Below, in pieces: positions 42,002-50,149 of a stretch of DNA of 64,000 bases (position 1 is its first letter; each line of letters starts with the position of its first letter). The translations under genes and the position numbers were made by a program. Source of the stretch: Bacillota bacterium. GTDB lineage: Bacteria; Bacillota; Clostridia; Christensenellales; SZUA-584. A model generated the notes under the pieces. The model saw nothing but the letters and a program-made list of their open reading frames with translations, had not been told where the DNA came from and ran no database searches. The DNA is taken from the NCBI GenBank assembly GCA_023410475.1, contig JAEYPS010000028.1:124001-188000 (forward strand), in the 5' to 3' direction.

Positions 42002-43090
42002 ATGACAAACAAAGATCCAAACATCGAAGCGTTTTATGAGTACGAGTTAACGGTATCGTCGAGGCTGATAAGAAATATAGCAGCTATTATCGGCTTGTTC
42101 AATCTGCTTCTTTTGATACCGGATCTGACAAATATCAGCGATCCTTCGTCAAGAACGCTCGTTATTATCTACAGATGCGGTTTCTTTATAATGGCTGCGC
42201 TGCTCGTCGTTTTTTTCGGTAAGATCAAAACGTTTAAAAAACTAGCGTTTATCCTTACGGTATATGAGTTTACCGCCGTATTTATATTTTTGCATGTGCT
42301 GACGATGTATCCTGATCCGGATTTCACGATACAGCTTCTGGGTACGTTTATTATTATACTCACTGTCTTCCTTGTCCCTAATCTTTGGACAAACATGCTT
42401 TTGCTTTCGGCGCTTATAGGAACAGGGTTTCTATTGTATTCATACCTTGAGCCGGGAGCCGCCGAAAATAACGTGCATTTCGTCGCCTCCGCGGTGTATA
42501 TAGCGCTCGAGATAGCGCTGTGCTCTATATTCGCGTACAACTTTAACAGGTATAAAAGGGGAGAGTTTTTAGCCCGGGCTGAGCTTCGGCGCATATACGC
42601 TACCGACCCTCTGACAAAGGTAGGTAACAGGGTAAAGCTTGATGACGAGGCGAGAAAATGGATGGCATACTGTAAAAGGCACGGACTTGAACTGTCTCTC
42701 GTGCTTGTGGACGTCGACAACTTAAAACAGATAAACGACGAGTATGGGCATCTGACGGGCGACGCGCTGCTCTATGTCATAGCTCAGACGATGAGCAAAC
42801 AGCTGCGTATAAACGATGTCTGCGTCAGGTGGGGAGGCGACGAGTTCGTTTTACTTCTTCCGCATACGACCCTGGACGAAGCAAGGGCGCTGACCGAGAG
42901 AATACGCGCTTCGCTGGAAGAGCATCAGTTTGAGGACGGCGCGATGATTACCTGCAGTTTTGGAATAGCAGGCATGAAAGATGCCGAGACGCTTGAAGAT
43001 ATGATTGGGAAAGCCGATAAATCCATGTATATAGCAAAAAAGCAGGGCAAGGACAATGCTTTGTTTGACAGCCAGTATTCAGAAGCTTAA
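42002..43090 (+). CDS. Membrane diguanylate cyclase (GGDEF)
   Basis: 362 residues. Six membrane helices (about 20-190) form an uncharacterised sensor, followed by a GGDEF domain. The active site reads RWGGDEFVLLLP, and the product-inhibition I-site RIND lies five residues before it, so it should make c-di-GMP and be feedback regulated. TDPLTKVGNRVKLDDEA opens the domain as usual. It is a single gene, with GGGG a few bases before the ATG. The input signal is unknown. Confidence 0.93.
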   Translation: MTNKDPNIEAFYEYELTVSSRLIRNIAAIIGLFNLLLLIPDLTNISDPSSRTLVIIYRCGFFIMAALLVVFFGKIKTFKKLAFILTVYEFTAVFIFLHVLTMYPDPDFTIQLLGTFIIILTVFLVPNLWTNMLLLSALIGTGFLLYSYLEPGAAENNVHFVASAVYIALEIALCSIFAYNFNRYKRGEFLARAELRRIYATDPLTKVGNRVKLDDEARKWMAYCKRHGLELSLVLVDVDNLKQINDEYGHLTGDALLYVIAQTMSKQLRINDVCVRWGGDEFVLLLPHTTLDEARALTERIRASLEEHQFEDGAMITCSFGIAGMKDAETLEDMIGKADKSMYIAKKQGKDNALFDSQYSEA

Positions 43091-43231
43091 TCAGGGCTTT
43101 CACAACCGCATACCATTTCACATATAAATATAGAGTAACACCAAGATAAAACAGGCTATATCATCCCATCAGTATTCTATACGGATACCTTGTGATGAAA
43201 TGTTCAAATTTCGTTATTAGGGGGTGCAAAT

Positions 43232-43345
43232 ATGTGCTGCAGAGGTTACGGCTGGTATGGGAGAGGCTACTGCGGATGCCGGCGCGGATGCCGGTGTGGT
43301 TTTCCGCAGTGCGGCAGAGGCTGCTGCCGTTCCTGGTGGTGGTAA
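43232..43345 (+). CDS. 37-residue cysteine-rich peptide
   Basis: ATG at 43232 with GGGGGTG (43220-43226) 5 bases upstream. The 37 residues include 9 Cys, about 9 Gly, 7 Arg, 4 Trp and 3 Tyr, and almost no acidic residues. Cysteines fall at 2, 3, 14, 16, 20, 22, 27, 31 and 32, and the tail is SWWW. There is no signal peptide and no acidic leader. A strong terminator about 105 bases downstream supports a real transcript. It could be a metal-binding, coat-associated or secreted peptide. No family was recognised. Confidence 0.6.
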   Translation: MCCRGYGWYGRGYCGCRRGCRCGFPQCGRGCCRSWWW

Positions 43346-43450
43346 AATCTAGTAGTTAACTCCGGACAAAAACGCGGCTGAATGCTAAGGCCGGCATGCC
43401 GCCATATAATAAAGGATTCCATAGGGCAATAGCTTTATGGTTTAGATATG

Positions 43451-43483
43451 GCACCGGCTCGTTTCTGCAGCCGGTGCTTTTTT
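43451..43483 (+). terminator. Rho-independent terminator after the Cys-rich peptide
   Basis: Nine-base stem GCACCGGCT with its complement, a 9-base loop and six T. Confidence 0.88.
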
Positions 43484-43568
43484 GTGTTGCCGGCAATTAA
43501 GTAAGGTGCTAAAATCAAAGCGCCCGGGCGTATGCAGCAAGCAGTTCGGACAGTGCGGAGGTGTATTA

Positions 43569-44204
43569 ATGAAGATGCGCTTATTATTTGCGGCAGTTCT
43601 TACAGCGGTATTACTGACAGGTTGTACACCTGCGGATACTCCTACAGCTGTTACCGGCGCGATTGAGACGTCTGCCGGACAAAGCGCCGCTATGCCGGAA
43701 ACCACGGAACAACCTTTACCGGACGCCGGAGCTTGTATGGCTGTTTCGAGCAGCGGAATAACTGACGGAGTCATTGACCCTGAGTATGGGAATAAGGGAA
43801 TATGCGAAAAAAGAGTCCCTGTCGTTTCTCTCCCGCTCGACATAACGGGCGCGCCTGAAGGAACGGTGTGTTTCGCGGTCTATATGGACGACGAAGATTC
43901 TTTACCGCTCTGCGGCTACCGGTGGGTGCATTGGATGGGAGTGAATATAACACAGATGAGCCTGCCTCCTGATTTTAGCAGACTGACTGATAATGCGGTA
44001 CAGGGCACGAACGATTACGGCACTGTAGGATACGCAGGCCCGGCTCCTCCCGACAAGAGTCATACTTATGTAATAAAGGTATACGCCCTTAACGCCGAGC
44101 TTAAGCTCTCGCAAGGATTTTCAAAGGGTGAATTTGAAAAAGCCATAGAAGGGCATGTGCTTGAAACCGCGGTGCTGGAAGGGCTGTACAGAAAGCAGAT
44201 TTGA
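43569..44204 (+). CDS. PEBP family (YbhB/YbcL-like) lipoprotein
   Basis: 211 residues from the ATG at 43569, with GGAGGTG 5 bases upstream; the longer frame from 43482 has no site. The lipobox is LLTGC. A Thr/Ala/Glu-rich stalk leads to the phosphatidylethanolamine-binding-like fold: PVVSLPLDITGAPEGTVCFAVYMDDED, YRWVHWMGVNI, QGTNDYGTVGYAGPAPPDKSHTYVIKVYAL. The D-x-D and G-P-x-P-P-x-x-x-H ligand motifs are kept. Bacterial members are poorly understood and may bind anionic or lipid ligands. Confidence 0.9.
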   Translation: MKMRLLFAAVLTAVLLTGCTPADTPTAVTGAIETSAGQSAAMPETTEQPLPDAGACMAVSSSGITDGVIDPEYGNKGICEKRVPVVSLPLDITGAPEGTVCFAVYMDDEDSLPLCGYRWVHWMGVNITQMSLPPDFSRLTDNAVQGTNDYGTVGYAGPAPPDKSHTYVIKVYALNAELKLSQGFSKGEFEKAIEGHVLETAVLEGLYRKQI

Positions 44205-44215
44205 ATACGCTCAAC

Positions 44216-44280
44216 AAGAGCAGTAACACGACATCGGCTCTAATGAGGTCCGGATGTCCGGTTGCTGTTCTTTTTTATTT
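44216..44280 (+). terminator. Long-stem terminator after the PEBP gene
   Basis: An extended imperfect stem (AGAGCAG...CTGTTCT at its base) and a T-rich tail TTTTTTATTT. Confidence 0.75.
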
Positions 44281-44434
44281 AATGAATCGGCGTCACCAAA
44301 ACGTATTACCGGTTGAAAATATTTCACGGCATTAAAAGCGCTGACCGGCGGATAACTATAGTTGTATATAATTAAAAATAAGGGAACTTTTTGCGGCGAT
44401 ATTCGTCTAATAATTATAGCAAAGGAGGACGGTT

Positions 44435-44899
44435 ATGAAGAAGGTATTAATAAGCATTGCGTGTCTTGTTGTTCTGGCGGCACTTTACGCGTGCAGCAAT
44501 ACAGAAGGCCTCAACGACCAAGGTTCGCTCGAAGGAGCAAAGGGCATAACCGTCAACGAAATACCGTTTGAAAGAGTATCCGCTGAAGAACTGCCCGGCG
44601 ATCTTAAGGACAAAATAGAACAAAGCAGAGAGGAAGAAGGCTTCGATATCCTTAGATCGGCAGATGCAAGTTTCCTTGTCGTTTACGCTGGAGAGAGGCC
44701 TACGGCAGGATACAGCATAGAAATTTCGCGCATCGTAGATCAGGAAGGGGTAACGCAAGTTACAGTAAGAGAAACCATGCCCGGAGAAGATGAGATGGTG
44801 GCCCAGGTCATAACATACCCGTTTGACATCGTGAAACTGGGGATGGGTATAAGCGGCAATGTTGAGCTGAGCTTTACTAAAGACGGCGACGACGCCTGA
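44435..44899 (+). CDS. PrcB C-terminal-like lipoprotein
   Basis: 154 residues. The signal peptide has lipobox LYAC. The domain from about residue 45 matches the PrcB_C pattern: FLVVYAGERPTAGYSIEISRIVDQEG, VRETMPGEDEMVAQVITYPFDIVKL. In other bacteria PrcB is the regulatory partner of a surface protease complex. Here no protease gene is adjacent. AAAGGAGG lies 8 bases before the ATG. Two terminators follow. Confidence 0.87.
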   Translation: MKKVLISIACLVVLAALYACSNTEGLNDQGSLEGAKGITVNEIPFERVSAEELPGDLKDKIEQSREEEGFDILRSADASFLVVYAGERPTAGYSIEISRIVDQEGVTQVTVRETMPGEDEMVAQVITYPFDIVKLGMGISGNVELSFTKDGDDA

Positions 44900-44923
44900 G
44901 AAAATACATTTTACGCATCCGAG

Positions 44924-44942
44924 AAAAGCCGAAGGCTTTTTT
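44924..44942 (+). terminator. Terminator 1 after the PrcB-like gene
   Basis: AAAAGCC, loop GAA, GGCTTTT, then TT. Confidence 0.75.
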
Positions 44943-44971
44943 AAGGTAAATAAAAGCACATAGCACGCAAG

Positions 44972-44995
44972 AAGGGTTATCAATAACCCTTTTTG
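44972..44995 (+). terminator. Terminator 2 after the PrcB-like gene
   Basis: AAGGGTTAT and complement around CA, followed by T residues. It is nearly palindromic, so it could act on both strands. Confidence 0.7.
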
Positions 44996-45169
44996 CGCTA
45001 TATTACCGATTTCGCAAAAGACAGAATAATTGAATTATATACCCCGCTATGCTATACTCTGATAAAAAGCGGAGATAATGTTTTTTTATGTAATGGTTGA
45101 ACATTATATAATCGGGGTATCTATTTAAAGCGGATTCTTGATTTGACGGCGGGTTTACGGGAGCTCTTG

Positions 45170-47548
45170 ATGAACATTGAACTATTAATAAACATTATAT
45201 ATAATACAGCTTTGCTGCTTGCGCTCTGTGTAATATACGCAATCATCGAACCAAAAACCATTAAGCTTGAAGGCAGAAAAAACATAGTATCAGGTGTCGT
45301 GCTCGGCCTCGTGGGTATAGCGATAATGCTCAATCCGTATGTATTGATGCCGGGCCTTGTTTTTGACGTACGCTCGGTGCTGATCAGCGTGACCGCGATG
45401 TTCATGGGAGTCGTTCCTGTGTCCATCGTCGCGGTAATGACCATCGCCTTCAGAGTATACATGGGCGGAAGCGGTATCTCCCCGGGTGTTTCGGTTATAC
45501 TGGTGTCGGCTGCCATAGGGCTCATATGGCGACATTTCAGGCTGAGAAAAGTAGCCGGCATGAAACGAAGAAGGCTTCTCGAGCTGTATCTTGTAGGCTT
45601 AGCTGTACATATAGCCATGCTCTTATGCATGTTTACGCTTCCCTGGGGCGACGCGGTGACGGCGCTGCAAAACATATCCTTACCAGTTATGCTTATCTAT
45701 CCTGTAGCAACAGTTATATTGGGAATGCTGCTTTTCAGGCAGCTCGACCGCGCGGGTATTATGGCGCAGCTTGAAGAGAATGAAAGCCTGTACAGGAGCC
45801 TGTTTGAAAACTATCATTCGATAATGGTTCTTTTCAGGCCCGGCACGCGCGAAATAGTCGACGCTAATCCCGCGGCGTGCAGCTATTACGGCTGGACCCG
45901 CGAGAAAATGAAAACGATGAGCATGACGGATATAAATACAGAAACGCCGGAGGAGGTAGACGCCAAAGTATCCGTCGCAGGAGCTGAGAACAGGCATCAG
46001 CTGTTTTTCAGGCACAGGCTCTCATCGGGCGAAGAGAGGGAAGTCGAAGTACACGGAGGATATATAAGGGTAAAAGGCGAGGATCTGTACCTTATTGTAG
46101 TCAACGATATTACCGACAGGAAAATAGCGCAGCAAAAGCTCGAGGAGAGCGAAGAAAGGATGAAGGTTACGCTGCTGTCGGTCGGCGAAGGGGTAATTAC
46201 GACGGACGACGAGGGTATAATAACGCTCATAAACCGTACCGCTCAGACTATTGTAGGATGTACGGACGATATTGTCGGGCAGCCTATAAATTCAATACTG
46301 CAGCTTGCGGACGAGCGTACAGGAGAGACGGTTTCGGATCCTGTAAAAAAGGTCATAGATACCGGATACACCGTCGGGCTCGCTAACCATACAGTGCTTA
46401 TAAGCCGGGATGGCACAAGAAAGATGATAGAGGACAGTGCCGCGCCCATAAAAGACGATGACGGCAACTTGATGGGCGTAGTATTCGTATTCCGTGACGT
46501 TACCGAAGAAAAAAGAAAACAGCAGCAGATAAAGTATCTTAGCTATCACGACAGCCTGACCGGGCTTTTCAACCGCAGTTTTTTTGACGAAGAGATATCA
46601 AGGCTCGACACGGCGAGGAACCTGCCTATGTCGGTTATAGTGGGGGACGTAAACGGCCTTAAGCTGACGAACGACGCGTTTGGGCACGATACGGGCGATC
46701 AGCTGTTGAAGGATATGGCCGGGCAGATAAAAAAGGCGTGCCGAAAGGACGATATAATTGCGAGGTGGGGCGGAGACGAGTTTATAATACTGCTGCCCAA
46801 AACGAATGAAAAATCCGCGGAAAGAGTATGCGAGAGGATAAAGGCCAACTGCGCAAGGGTAAAGATGTCCGAAATCAACTTTTCTATATCTTTGGGATAC
46901 GATACCAAAAACGCCGCGGAAGAATCTATCTACGACGTGCTGAAGAGCGCCGAGCTTTACATGTACAGGAAGAAGTATCTCGAAAGCACGAGCACACGCG
47001 GTAAGACGGTATATACCATACTCTCGGCGCTTCACGAGAAAAACCCGAGGGAGCAGCAGCATTCAAAAAGAGTGAGCGCTCTTTGCGTGGGCATAGCAAA
47101 GGCTATGGGCATGTCTGCGAGGGAGGTAAACGAGCTGCAGCTCATAGGAATGATGCACGATATAGGCAAGATAGCTCTGAGTGACAGGATACTCAATAAG
47201 AAAGGTACGCTTTCCAACAAAGAGATCGCCGAACTGAAGCGGCACCCCGAGATTGGCTACAGGATTTTAAGCTCGTCTAACGACATGGCCTACATTGCCG
47301 ATTATGTTTTAAAGCATCATGAGAGGCCGGACGGCACTGGTTATCCTAACGGGCTGAAGGGCGATATGATACCACTTGAATCAAGGATAGTGGCCGTTGC
47401 CGACGCTTATGACGCCATGACGAGCGAGAGGCCGTATAAGGAAGAGATGACTACGGCCATGGCAATAAAAGAGCTTCGCAAACACGGCGGCAAACAGTTT
47501 GACGCCGATATTGTGGAAATATTTGTTAAAGAGGTGCTCGGGAAATAG
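45170..47548 (+). CDS. Membrane sensor with PAS, GGDEF and HD-GYP domains
   Basis: 792 residues from the ATG at 45170, with GGGAG 7 bases upstream. Domain order: five or six membrane helices of the LytS/YhcK type (5-190), PAS (about 205-325), PAS (about 330-450), GGDEF (about 455-610) with ARWGGDEFIILLP and an I-site RKDD five residues earlier, then HD-GYP (about 620-792) with MHDIGKIAL, HPEIGYRIL and HHERPDGTGYPNGLKG. Both active sites look intact, so it could make and degrade c-di-GMP depending on signal. Confidence 0.94.
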   Translation: MNIELLINIIYNTALLLALCVIYAIIEPKTIKLEGRKNIVSGVVLGLVGIAIMLNPYVLMPGLVFDVRSVLISVTAMFMGVVPVSIVAVMTIAFRVYMGGSGISPGVSVILVSAAIGLIWRHFRLRKVAGMKRRRLLELYLVGLAVHIAMLLCMFTLPWGDAVTALQNISLPVMLIYPVATVILGMLLFRQLDRAGIMAQLEENESLYRSLFENYHSIMVLFRPGTREIVDANPAACSYYGWTREKMKTMSMTDINTETPEEVDAKVSVAGAENRHQLFFRHRLSSGEEREVEVHGGYIRVKGEDLYLIVVNDITDRKIAQQKLEESEERMKVTLLSVGEGVITTDDEGIITLINRTAQTIVGCTDDIVGQPINSILQLADERTGETVSDPVKKVIDTGYTVGLANHTVLISRDGTRKMIEDSAAPIKDDDGNLMGVVFVFRDVTEEKRKQQQIKYLSYHDSLTGLFNRSFFDEEISRLDTARNLPMSVIVGDVNGLKLTNDAFGHDTGDQLLKDMAGQIKKACRKDDIIARWGGDEFIILLPKTNEKSAERVCERIKANCARVKMSEINFSISLGYDTKNAAEESIYDVLKSAELYMYRKKYLESTSTRGKTVYTILSALHEKNPREQQHSKRVSALCVGIAKAMGMSAREVNELQLIGMMHDIGKIALSDRILNKKGTLSNKEIAELKRHPEIGYRILSSSNDMAYIADYVLKHHERPDGTGYPNGLKGDMIPLESRIVAVADAYDAMTSERPYKEEMTTAMAIKELRKHGGKQFDADIVEIFVKEVLGK

Positions 47549-47593
47549 CTGAACAAATAACCTGTAATGGGTTTATTTTTTTTGTCTCTGAGA

Positions 47594-48502
47594 TCAAAAA
47601 AACAATCCGAAGCGTATTTTAAGATAGTGATAGATTTCTTGGGGAATATTGACGCTGCAGCATGAATGCAGCCCCTGAAACCCGGGAGAAGAGTTTACCT
47701 CGCATATCTTGAAATGGTTTTCGTCAAACAGCAGGTCTACGCCCGCAATATCGAGCCCGAGTATCCTTGACGCCTCGGTAGCGAGCCATTCTATTTCCGC
47801 GGTAACTTCGTGTTCGCGGACAGTGCCGCCCGCCGAGAAGTTCGCCTTGAAGCCGGTATCGGCGGCTGTCCTTTCCATACAGCCGACCACCCGCCCGCCT
47901 ATTACGAATACTCTGAGGTCGCGCCCGAAGCTGGGGCGTATGAATTCCTGAAGGATAAGGTTGAACTTGGGGTTCGTAAGCTCTATGAGCTGAATGAGGT
48001 CTGTCAGATGCTGCTTTTTCTCGGCAAGGAATACTCCCTTGCCCTGAGAGCCTGATATCGCCTTTACTACCACGGGAAAGCCTATCTGCCTTTCCACAAG
48101 CTCCACGTCTACAGGCAGCTTCATAAGCATCGTTTTTGGCACCGGAAGATTCTTTTCAGCGAGTATCTGGTGGGTGAAGAGCTTATCCTTTACTATTTCT
48201 ATGCCCAGCGACGAGTTTACGCAAGGCACCCCGAGCTTCTCTAAGTGGCGAAGTATCGAGAGAGCGTAATACGTTGTGCCAGCGCCCATCCTCGGAAGCA
48301 CGAAGTCGGGCAGAGGCACAGGATGGCCGTCGACGAAGATGCTTTTTCTGTCCTCCCTTGTGACAATAAGGTCGAACTGCTCGGGACGAAGTACCATAAG
48401 TCCGATGTTTTGATCTTTGGCTACGTCTATGAAGCACTGTATCTCGTAGGTTTCGGGTTTTATATCCGCTTCGGTTTCCTTATAAATGATCCATCCCTGC
48501 AT
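47594..48502 (-). CDS. RimK-like ATP-grasp ligase
   Basis: 302 residues of the RimK-type ATP-grasp family, which joins a carboxylate to an amine. Typical blocks are the pre-grasp domain with LPRMGAGTTYYALSILRHLEKLG, then NSSLGIEIVKDKLFTHQILAEKNLPVPKT, FPVVVKAISGSQGKGVFL (phosphate-binding loop), LQEFIRPSFGRDLRVFVIGG and the metal site GVDLLFDENHFKICEVNSSPGFQGL. GGGAGGGT lies 7 bases before the ATG. The modified target is unknown, as no ribosomal S6-like partner is nearby. Confidence 0.9.
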   Translation of the reverse strand: MQGWIIYKETEADIKPETYEIQCFIDVAKDQNIGLMVLRPEQFDLIVTREDRKSIFVDGHPVPLPDFVLPRMGAGTTYYALSILRHLEKLGVPCVNSSLGIEIVKDKLFTHQILAEKNLPVPKTMLMKLPVDVELVERQIGFPVVVKAISGSQGKGVFLAEKKQHLTDLIQLIELTNPKFNLILQEFIRPSFGRDLRVFVIGGRVVGCMERTAADTGFKANFSAGGTVREHEVTAEIEWLATEASRILGLDIAGVDLLFDENHFKICEVNSSPGFQGLHSCCSVNIPQEIYHYLKIRFGLFF

Positions 48503-48758
48503 ATATGACCCTCCCGAAAGCAGTGGCCTGCTAAAATATTACTCTCGAATTTTATAATAATCAATGCGCCAAGAATAAATGACCAAAGATATATATTCTA
48601 ATAATGCTGCCATATATGCTTGGCAGGCTTAATGACCATCATACGTATAAGCGTATTTAATTATGAATCTTTAATAGCATATATTGTTATTTATAAAAGT
48701 CATAGGCTGTTCTTTTCCCTGCATAAAAAGGGAACAAATACAAAGAGTGCCTAAAGCT
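48503..48758. other. AT-rich intergenic region
   Basis: 256 bases with no supported frame between the RimK-like gene start and the stop of the next minus-strand gene. A small stem (TGCCA...TGGCA near 48609-48628) is visible. Promoters for the RimK-like gene presumably lie here. Confidence 0.5.
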
Positions 48759-49226
48759 TCAGTTTATTTCTTCATAATTCAACGCTTTGAAGAGCCATTT
48801 TTCGGATACCGGATCTTTTTCAATATGGATCGTCTGCCGAACGGAACGCCCGGCGCTTTGAGTTATATACTCCTTAGCTTTATTCGCAGAAGCGGTAGTT
48901 ACATAATAGTCAATAAAATACGTGGCATATGGCTGTTTTGAATCAAAAATATATTTAGATTGCTTAAGGCCTGAAATAGCCATATCAGCGCCATCTAAAA
49001 ATTCGGGCAGTTCCAAACCGTCAGCAAGGCTGTGCTCCTGAATCATTTGTTTATCATTCCTGCAGTATGCCATTGCTATTCTAAGGCAAAACTCATTAGC
49101 CTCATGATTGAGCAGCGATTGTGAATATGATTCGCGCTCATATTCGATAGTGCCTATTGAATCAAGATACAAGACAAAAAACAAAGCCGCTAGAATAACA
49201 ATTGATATTAAAAATATCTTTTTCAT
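48759..49226 (-). CDS. Membrane-anchored protein of unknown family
   Basis: 155 residues with one N-terminal membrane segment (about 4-21). The exported part is mixed alpha/beta, with NHEANEFCLRIAMAYCRNDKQMIQEH and a C-terminal sheet-like region KYIFDSKQPYATYFIDYYVTTA...TIHIEKDPVSEKWLFKALNYEEIN. The latter resembles small NTF2-like or DUF4829-like domains in overall layout, but I do not claim the family. It is AT-richer than its neighbours and is a single gene. Confidence 0.7.
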   Translation of the reverse strand: MKKIFLISIVILAALFFVLYLDSIGTIEYERESYSQSLLNHEANEFCLRIAMAYCRNDKQMIQEHSLADGLELPEFLDGADMAISGLKQSKYIFDSKQPYATYFIDYYVTTASANKAKEYITQSAGRSVRQTIHIEKDPVSEKWLFKALNYEEIN

Positions 49227-49429
49227 ATTTGTCCGCCATAAATGGATATATTAGCAATAATATACTTTAATATAAAAATAAGCAACTATAATTTGCAGTA
49301 TAAAATAAAGATTCCGTTATTGCCGAACAACTATATACAGTATGAAGATATTTACCAATTCAAGGCTTTACTGTATTGCTGAAAAATGGTATATTATATC
49401 CTTGTAACAACAAAATGGAGGCATTATTT

Positions 49430-50149
49430 ATGATTGAATTAATAGGGGTTTCAAAAACATACGGCGGAAGGGTGAAGGCAGTGGACAACATTTCTCTTGG
49501 CATCGAATCCGGCTGCATATTCGGGTTTCTGGGCCCTAACGGGGCGGGGAAGACGACAACTATTAAGCTGATAACGGGCATCATAAAGCCGGACGGCGGC
49601 AGTATAACCGTGGACGGCAGCGACATAGAGAAAGAGCCTCTCAAAGCTAAAAAGAGCATAGGGTTCGTGCCCGACGACCCTAACGTGTTCCTAAGGCTGA
49701 AGGGCATAGAGTATCTTTCGTTTCTGGCGGATATATACGAGGTGGATTCAAAGGATCGCGAGGGCACGATATCCGAGCTGGCGAAGCGTTTTGATATGAC
49801 AAACGCTCTCGGCGACAAGATACAGAGTTATTCTCACGGTATGAGACAGAAGATTGTGCTGATGGGCGCGCTGCTGCACAGGCCGAGCGTATGGATACTC
49901 GACGAGCCTATGACAGGGCTCGACCCGAAATCCGCTTTTGAGCTTAAAACTATGATGCGCGAGCACGCAGACTCGGGCAAGACGGTGTTTTTCTCGACGC
50001 ACGTGCTTGAGGTCGCCGAGAAGGTCTGCGACAAGGTAGCGGTCATCGGCGGGGGCAGGATAATCTTTACGGGAAGCATCAATGATATGAAAAAGAGCGG
50101 CAGCGAGTCGCTTGAAAAAATGTTTTTGGAGATGACGGAAAATGCGTAA
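49430..50149 (+). CDS. ABC transporter ATP-binding protein
   Basis: 239 residues from the ATG at 49430, 9 bases after GGAGG. The nucleotide-binding domain is complete: Walker A GPNGAGKTT (35-43), Q-loop region FVPDDPNVFLRL, signature SHGMRQK, Walker B VWILDEPMTGLDP and switch His in FFSTHVLEVAE. It resembles ATPases of CcmA/NatA-type exporters. The next gene encodes the permease and overlaps it by 8 bases, so the two form one transporter. Confidence 0.94.
   Translation: MIELIGVSKTYGGRVKAVDNISLGIESGCIFGFLGPNGAGKTTTIKLITGIIKPDGGSITVDGSDIEKEPLKAKKSIGFVPDDPNVFLRLKGIEYLSFLADIYEVDSKDREGTISELAKRFDMTNALGDKIQSYSHGMRQKIVLMGALLHRPSVWILDEPMTGLDPKSAFELKTMMREHADSGKTVFFSTHVLEVAEKVCDKVAVIGGGRIIFTGSINDMKKSGSESLEKMFLEMTENA

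Noticed and set aside
43346..43450. Second small peptide after the Cys-rich ORF
   Set aside because: No frame with both a ribosome site and reasonable length before the terminator.
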